Below, one piece after another: positions 58,715-64,000 of a DNA stretch of 64,000 nt (the first letter of the stretch is position 1; the number at the start of each line of letters is the position of its first letter). The position numbers and the translations under genes are program-made. The stretch comes from Cucumis sativus. Lineage: Eukaryota > Streptophyta > Magnoliopsida > Cucurbitales > Cucurbitaceae. Location of the stretch: assembly GCF_000004075.3 (NCBI RefSeq), contig NC_026660.2, positions 23,749,498 through 23,813,497 on the forward strand, given 5' to 3'. Below the pieces are notes generated by a model, which did not search any database, was not told the DNA's origin, and saw only the letters and a program-made list of their open reading frames with translations.

Positions 58715-61700
58715 CTAGCGCTTTTGCTCACTGAATGTCTTGCCTTCAAAAAATTCATTTAGCATACGCTCGAGATCCTCGGGTGAATATCTGATGTATT
58801 TTTGAGGATTTTTCCCATTCTCAATCATAGGCCTGCTGCACATGTAGTTTACACATAAATACACACAATTTTATAGGTTAAAGTTAGATTATTGTAAAGT
58901 GAAATAAATGAGGAACATGCCCGAAACGCTTGATGAAGGATCGGTAAGCAGGCAATAAAACTTCAGCAACTGCCAACCTTAATGACTCCCGCAACTCACT
59001 GTCAGGAACTGTCCACTGAGATTGCCGTTGATGAAGCTCTTCAAATTGGATGTTAAAAGTCTTGAACCTATCTTTCACCATAGCTCTTGAAAGTCCACTG
59101 CTAGCATCTCCCGAACCACCACCACTACCTGAGGCCTGAACTGTGAGGCACTGCAAAATCTGCAAACAAGAAACAATAACCTAAGTATGCTAAGCTTACA
59201 TAGAAGTTCTTGGTTTTCTTGGAACTTAGATAGCAAATACCGAGAAAAAGCTAATATATTATCCATGATCTTCACATTCCCTAGAAAAAGTGTAATAATT
59301 GACATTTTAGGTTCCCTCTGGACCTTGTTAAACTAGACATTGTACAATGACAAATCTGAGCTGTGATCGTTATTTTGCCCATCCTAGTGTAAAAAAGAGA
59401 CAATGAGACATCATATTAGTGCCCATCCTAGTGTAAATAAGAGAATGAGACATCATATTTATGCGCTGGCTCCAGTTGGCATTCCAAAGGAAAATGAAGA
59501 ATGTAGAGAAACATTGGCGGATTGGAGCACCCAGAGACATCAAGAGCCTGATGCACGGATCACTTAAAAGTTATGATAGAGTAACAAATAAGTTGTTTTT
59601 TTTATTAATAAGAATACTTTATTAAGTAAACGAAAAGGCATGATAGAATAGCCAGTAAGTCCTTAAACAAGAAAAATAAACCAACTTTTTCACCAAATTG
59701 GTTCCAAGATCTTGATGTAATCCTTGACACAAAAAGGATCATATCATACACTTCAGAGACAAAGTTCCAATATGGCTAGGACTTTCTCTAACGTTTACCC
59801 TTAGAATGATCTATTGCCAGCATTAGAAGTGAAAAGCAAATGTAAAGGATTGAAAGTAAGATGAATTTCACAAGCAGATTTATTTAGGCAACAGGGTATA
59901 ATAGTTATGTTCAATACACCATAGAACAGATTTCTCTGACTATTTGAACTTTGGGGCAGCAATTTGAGTGCTGAAATAGATTCAATAATCAAAAGATTGA
60001 GAGAGAGTTCTCTTAGAAAGAATTGAGTGAACCAAACCTTTGCCCAAGAAATCCGCTTGTATTGATTTGCATGCTGCTGCACAACCCGTCGATGTATCTG
60101 CACCCAGTCATCACCCAGCAAATCCTTTGCCTCCGATCTGAGAACTCAGTAGAAAAAACCATTACCATTAATAATAAAATAAATCTTAATCTTTTGATGT
60201 ACAAGCCAAATACACCACAAACCTTCGGACGGATCTCACTATATAGTGAATATTGTTCATAAGAAATAATTGAGTTAGTGCAGGATCCCTATATTGTTTA
60301 GATTTCCCATCAAGATTAGTCTGAAGGGCCTGCATGATTCTTGTAGTTACCACTGCTATCTGAGCATCTGGATCACTAGCGTCAAAATCTTGGAATAGCT
60401 GCTTCAAAGTAGATTGGTAGCTGTACATTTATGTTGTTTATGAGAAACATAATTTTGTAGCTATAGGGTATAAAATAGAGATAAAAACAACAGACACGTA
60501 ATTGCCAGGAGATCATGTGAAAAGGCGCCAATCAGAGACAATGAAGGATTTATAAACCATAACATGTATCAAAAACCATTTCTCATGTTCGAAGGACCCA
60601 ACAACAAGGAGGGTGAAGAAAAGAGAAAAAGAGAGCCAGAGAAGCTCCTTTGGAGACCATCTACGAACTAAAACAAAATGTTTCAGAGCAGAAAAATAGG
60701 TAATAGTTTGAGCCTTTGAGGTAATGACATCAATTGTAAAGATGATTGAGAAAGAGCATGCGTTTCAAGCAAATTGGAAAATGTATAATGCAGGTGTTGT
60801 TGCATGGTATGTAGGATGTGGGCCATAGTTTTAGGGGTATGACAAGAAATGTTGAAGTGGAAGCAACAGAAAGTATAACTTACTCAAACAGAAACTTGAC
60901 GTAATTGATCACATAACTAGTCAAGGGATGAACAGTCCCATCAAGAACTGCCGTTTTTGTGGCATCTTTTTCTACGGCTTCTTCAAAATCAACAAAGGTC
61001 TCTTGAGCTGTCTCGGCAAGGCGTGTGGTTAAGCTCAATGCAGAATCCCGCATTTCAATACATGCTTTACTTCCAAAAAGTGTTTCAACCTGCTCTTTGC
61101 ACGCCAACAAAAAGAAAAATGAAATGTAAAAGAGTAGATATTAGCATTTGCAAGTTGCATTTTTGGAAACATGTTTTTGGTCTTCTCACAAACAAAAGAA
61201 TAAGAATCTACCGAATGACATCAATTTGCTGTAGCAAACCCAATATTTAATAAGTGGGGTACATTCAAATTCCAATAGTTCATTTTAACTTTAAGTTACC
61301 AAACCCATAAAAATACGTAATACAGCAATCTCAACCATAAAAAAAAAGAGGTTACATGCTTAAAAGTGAATCGGCAGTTAAAAGTGTAGTAGACATACAA
61401 AAAAAATGGAGTAAAATAAATCATCATGCACATCATTAACTAACAGGAGATCCTTATATCACTAAGTTAAGAGTTCCCACAACTAAAGATAAAAATTGGA
61501 CCCTAATACTCATTGCATTCTACAGTTTTACTCCCAACTATTATATACATAGATATATAAACACGTACATAGATATACATACATACATGCATGCATACAT
61601 ACACACACACACACATATACACACACATAGATATACATATATACACATATACTTACATACATGTATATACAGTTTGAACTAAACAAACCAAATGAGAGGG

Positions 61701-64000
61701 AAAATGTAAAATGTAAACATAAAGAGGGAACGAAGAAATGGATTTCTAGTGGTCGAAAAACAAGTAGAATAAAAATAAATAGATGGGACCTTGTTGCTTT
61801 GCAGTCTTTTTATTCGAACACCTAGGATAAACTACCTTGTAAGTTGTATCACCAATAATCTTGTGTTACAAATTAAACTTGACAAAAAAGAGGAAGAAAA
61901 AGGAGGATAAAATTGTACCTCAGACTGCAGTTCTCGCATTATTTCATACATGTCTAAAAGAACAAACAATTTTTCTGGAGATCTCTTGCTTCTGGCAATG
62001 GCCTCTCCAAAACTTAGTAGCACTGACACACTGTTTGAAGTCACATCAGCAAAGCATTGATCTTGGAGAGAGTCTGCACCGTCAAAAATTTGATCACAAA
62101 TTTTCCTTTCCCCAGCAAACAGCAGTTTGACCTTTTTCCAGCAGTGTAAAAAGTTGGGAAAACAATTAAAATAGGACTGAGAATAGATTGATTAAATAAC
62201 CACAAACAAATATGACACATCCTTACCGCAATGCGCATGTAATGTATCCAGTTCCCAATCTTAGCTTCAAGAGCTTCCCACTGCATTTTCTGGACATCAT
62301 CCTTGGTAAGCCTCTCAACACCTAATTTCCTAAGACTCTGTTCTAAAACTGAAGCGCGAGTATCCCTGATATAAAAGAAATACTTTATTACATTGATCCA
62401 TGTTTTGAAGGACTCAGCTCAACAGAAAGTAACAGTATAAGACAAGTAAGACATCATATTTTAAGCAAGCAATCTTTTAACATTTTATCATTCCTTGAAC
62501 AGCTATTGGCCCATTCATTCTTAACCGGTACACAAATATCATTACTTTATCTAGAAACATGAACATGTAAAATACAGAATTTCAATTGGTAGTCGGCGAC
62601 TCAGCAACTTAGCATCATCAAAAAGACCACATAAAATAACATATTCTCATAAAAAATTATGAACCTACAACTTGTATAAAACACAAAGGAAAAGGAAAGT
62701 CTTTTTTAAAAAGGAAAGTTATAGGAGAAACAACCCTCGTATTGAACAAACTAGCATTCAGAATGTTGGCTAGTCAAACACCATCAGAGATGATACCTGT
62801 ATATTCTAAACAGCTGCTGCTGATGACCAGCCTGAATCATTTGTTGAGCCAAGTCATGCAACAATGGAAGAACCCTGGGCGGAATTAGAGTTGGTGGAAT
62901 GAAGACGGCAGCTTCTAAGCTTTTGTTCTGTTGGTCAGAGTTAATTTTGCTACCACTATCACCATGGTGTGCAGATGCTGATGATGGACGCAAATTGTTG
63001 GGGAGGCAATCAAATAGACGATCAGGTTCCACTGGCTTACTGCAATTATGAAAAGTCCACGTTCATTGTGCTTGTATATCAAGTAATAGTACAACGTGGT
63101 AAAAAAATCTTACATTCAATTAAAAACTGCCTAGCTTTTCTACAAATCTAATTATGATAGGACGGCAGCAGATCTGAATAACAAACTTTTGTAAGCTCAA
63201 TATAGCAGCCTAAAGATGGAATAACATTTTAGAATGTAGGATTGACCAAGCTGACCATAGCAATGAGTCCTTTGTTCATTTATCAAAGGCTCCCTTCCTG
63301 GACTCGAGTTTGACTCAAAACACGTAGTTGATTTCATGAAGCTTGGTAACCTCTCCTACTAATCTAACTTGCCAGAAATTCCACACCTCTAGCAACATTC
63401 TCGAGTCTACATTAATTTAATGCCATGAAACCCCCAACAACACGTCTCATGACTAAGCGTTAGGGAATTAATTCCCTTTTTCGTTCTTCCTCTCATATGC
63501 ATTTACGATAGAAGGCCTCATATCTTTATTCTAATAGAAATTGCAAAAACAAACAATTCTATGAAACCACATAAGAGAAAAATAAAGTAGTTATGAAAAA
63601 TGTTTAACCAAGCATAAGTTGGCAAGATGATTATTGATTTAAATCCGAAACAAGGACATTTATAACTTTTTTGTCACATATGAGCTTTTCAAACCTTAAA
63701 CGGATCAAGAATTGCTCTAAGAAAATAATAAGAGAGTCTATTGATGAAGTCTTGGAGAAGTTCAAACAAAAGAACTGAAATCTTTATTCCTTCTATTAAA
63801 ATCTGAAAAATGTTTAAGAGGAATCTAATTACACATCTATTCAAATCGGTGATTACTTAAAAATAACAGATGCAAAAGATTGTTTTATTTCTTTAAAAAA
63901 AGAAGTTGTTACAACAGCTACATGCACTCTTATTCTTAAAAAACATTATAAAATAAAAATAAAAAATAAAAAAACAAACCTGTAATTTGTTAAAAGCTGT
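58715..64000 (-). CDS. EXO70A1: Exocyst subunit EXO70A1, 3' part (5' end outside window)
   Basis: Nine coding exons are in the window, in frame: 64000-63980 (partial), 63039-62797, 62365-62227, 62131-61919, 61089-60884, 60420-60223, 60137-60038, 59159-58921, 58832-58715. They encode about 492 C-terminal residues. The whole protein is about 640 residues in plants, so about 145 N-terminal residues lie beyond 64000. Landmarks: QLLTNYSKPVEPDRLFDCLPNNLRPSS, SLRKLGVERLTKDDVQKMQWEALEAKI, LLFAGERKICDQIFDGADSL, LFLMNNIHYIVRSVRRSEAKDLLGDDW and the C-terminus RFGPMIENGKNPQKYIRYSPEDLERMLNEFFEGK (all in outline). EXO70A1 tethers secretory vesicles to the plasma membrane by binding phosphoinositides with its basic C-terminal helices. 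In Arabidopsis it is needed for tracheary, stigma and root growth. The last intron needs a GC donor (GCATGT) to keep the frame. Confidence 0.95.
59376..59460. repeat. About 43-bp tandem duplication in an EXO70A1 intron
   Basis: 'tgcccatcctagtgtaaa' and 'atgagacatcatatt' occur twice in order. The two units differ by a few bases. The duplication lies in the 878-bp intron before the penultimate exon. Confidence 0.85.
61560..61665. repeat. Compound CATA/CA microsatellite in an EXO70A1 intron
   Basis: Alternating 'catacata', 'catgcatg', 'acacacac' and 'atatacac' blocks run for about 100 bases in the intron between 61090 and 61918. Confidence 0.85.

Noticed and set aside
1-64000. CRISPR arrays, intact tRNA or rRNA genes, organelle DNA insertions
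   Set aside because: No regularly spaced identical repeats, no complete cloverleaf and no familiar plastid or mitochondrial gene were seen. The tRNA-like boxes are SINE relics only.

Overview
The window is plant nuclear DNA, from a eudicot. The coding regions are broken by AT-rich introns with GT-AG borders, and the proteins are plant families: OVATE, HVA22, NDR1/HIN1-like, mTERF, E2F, EXO70A1 and a nepenthesin-type protease. Intergenic DNA is very AT-rich and full of microsatellites and decayed retroelements. A recurring short repeat with 'aaatctatc...gataaactttg' cores looks like one I associate with cucumber and melon, so Cucurbitaceae (Cucumis or a relative) is my guess. That assignment rests on memory and is not proven here.

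Layout. 1-4076 is a repeat-bearing intergenic stretch. Two OVATE-family transcriptional repressor genes face each other (4077-4961 + and 14680-15150 -) across a 9.7 kb gene-poor interval. A 13-exon lipid-droplet-associated hydrolase gene (17200-21686 -) is divergent from a six-exon HVA22/DP1 gene (22815-25468 +). The HVA22 gene converges on a small unknown proline-rich gene (25812-26288 -). A 14-exon E2F gene follows (29459-35333 -); its intron 9 holds an intact solo LTR. Next is an intronless plastid-type mTERF gene (37869-38867 -). It shares a 462-bp promoter region, rich in site II elements, with a seven-exon leucine-carboxyl-methyltransferase-like gene (39330-41211 +). An NHL3-type gene (42722-43438 +), an aspartic protease (45827-47212 +) and an NHL1-type gene (49874-50500 -) come next. 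An 8.2 kb gene-poor stretch leads to the 3' part of EXO70A1 (58715 to beyond 64000, -).

How the genes relate. This is ordinary plant gene-space, not an operon or one pathway. Thematic pairs exist: two OFPs (organ shape), two NHL membrane proteins (defence and plasma membrane) flanking a secreted-type aspartic protease, and a divergent pair of putatively organellar genes with shared promoter motifs. All exon joins were derived by hand by following reading phase across introns. The HVA22, LDAH, E2F, methyltransferase and EXO70A1 models each close in frame across every junction.

I did not find a convincing previously undescribed system. The best second-look items are the solo LTR with a 5-bp target-site duplication in the E2F intron, two GC-AG introns, the site II cluster, a 29-bp exact repeat shared by the HVA22 leader and its last intron, several tRNA-like SINE relics, and the unknown gene at 25812.
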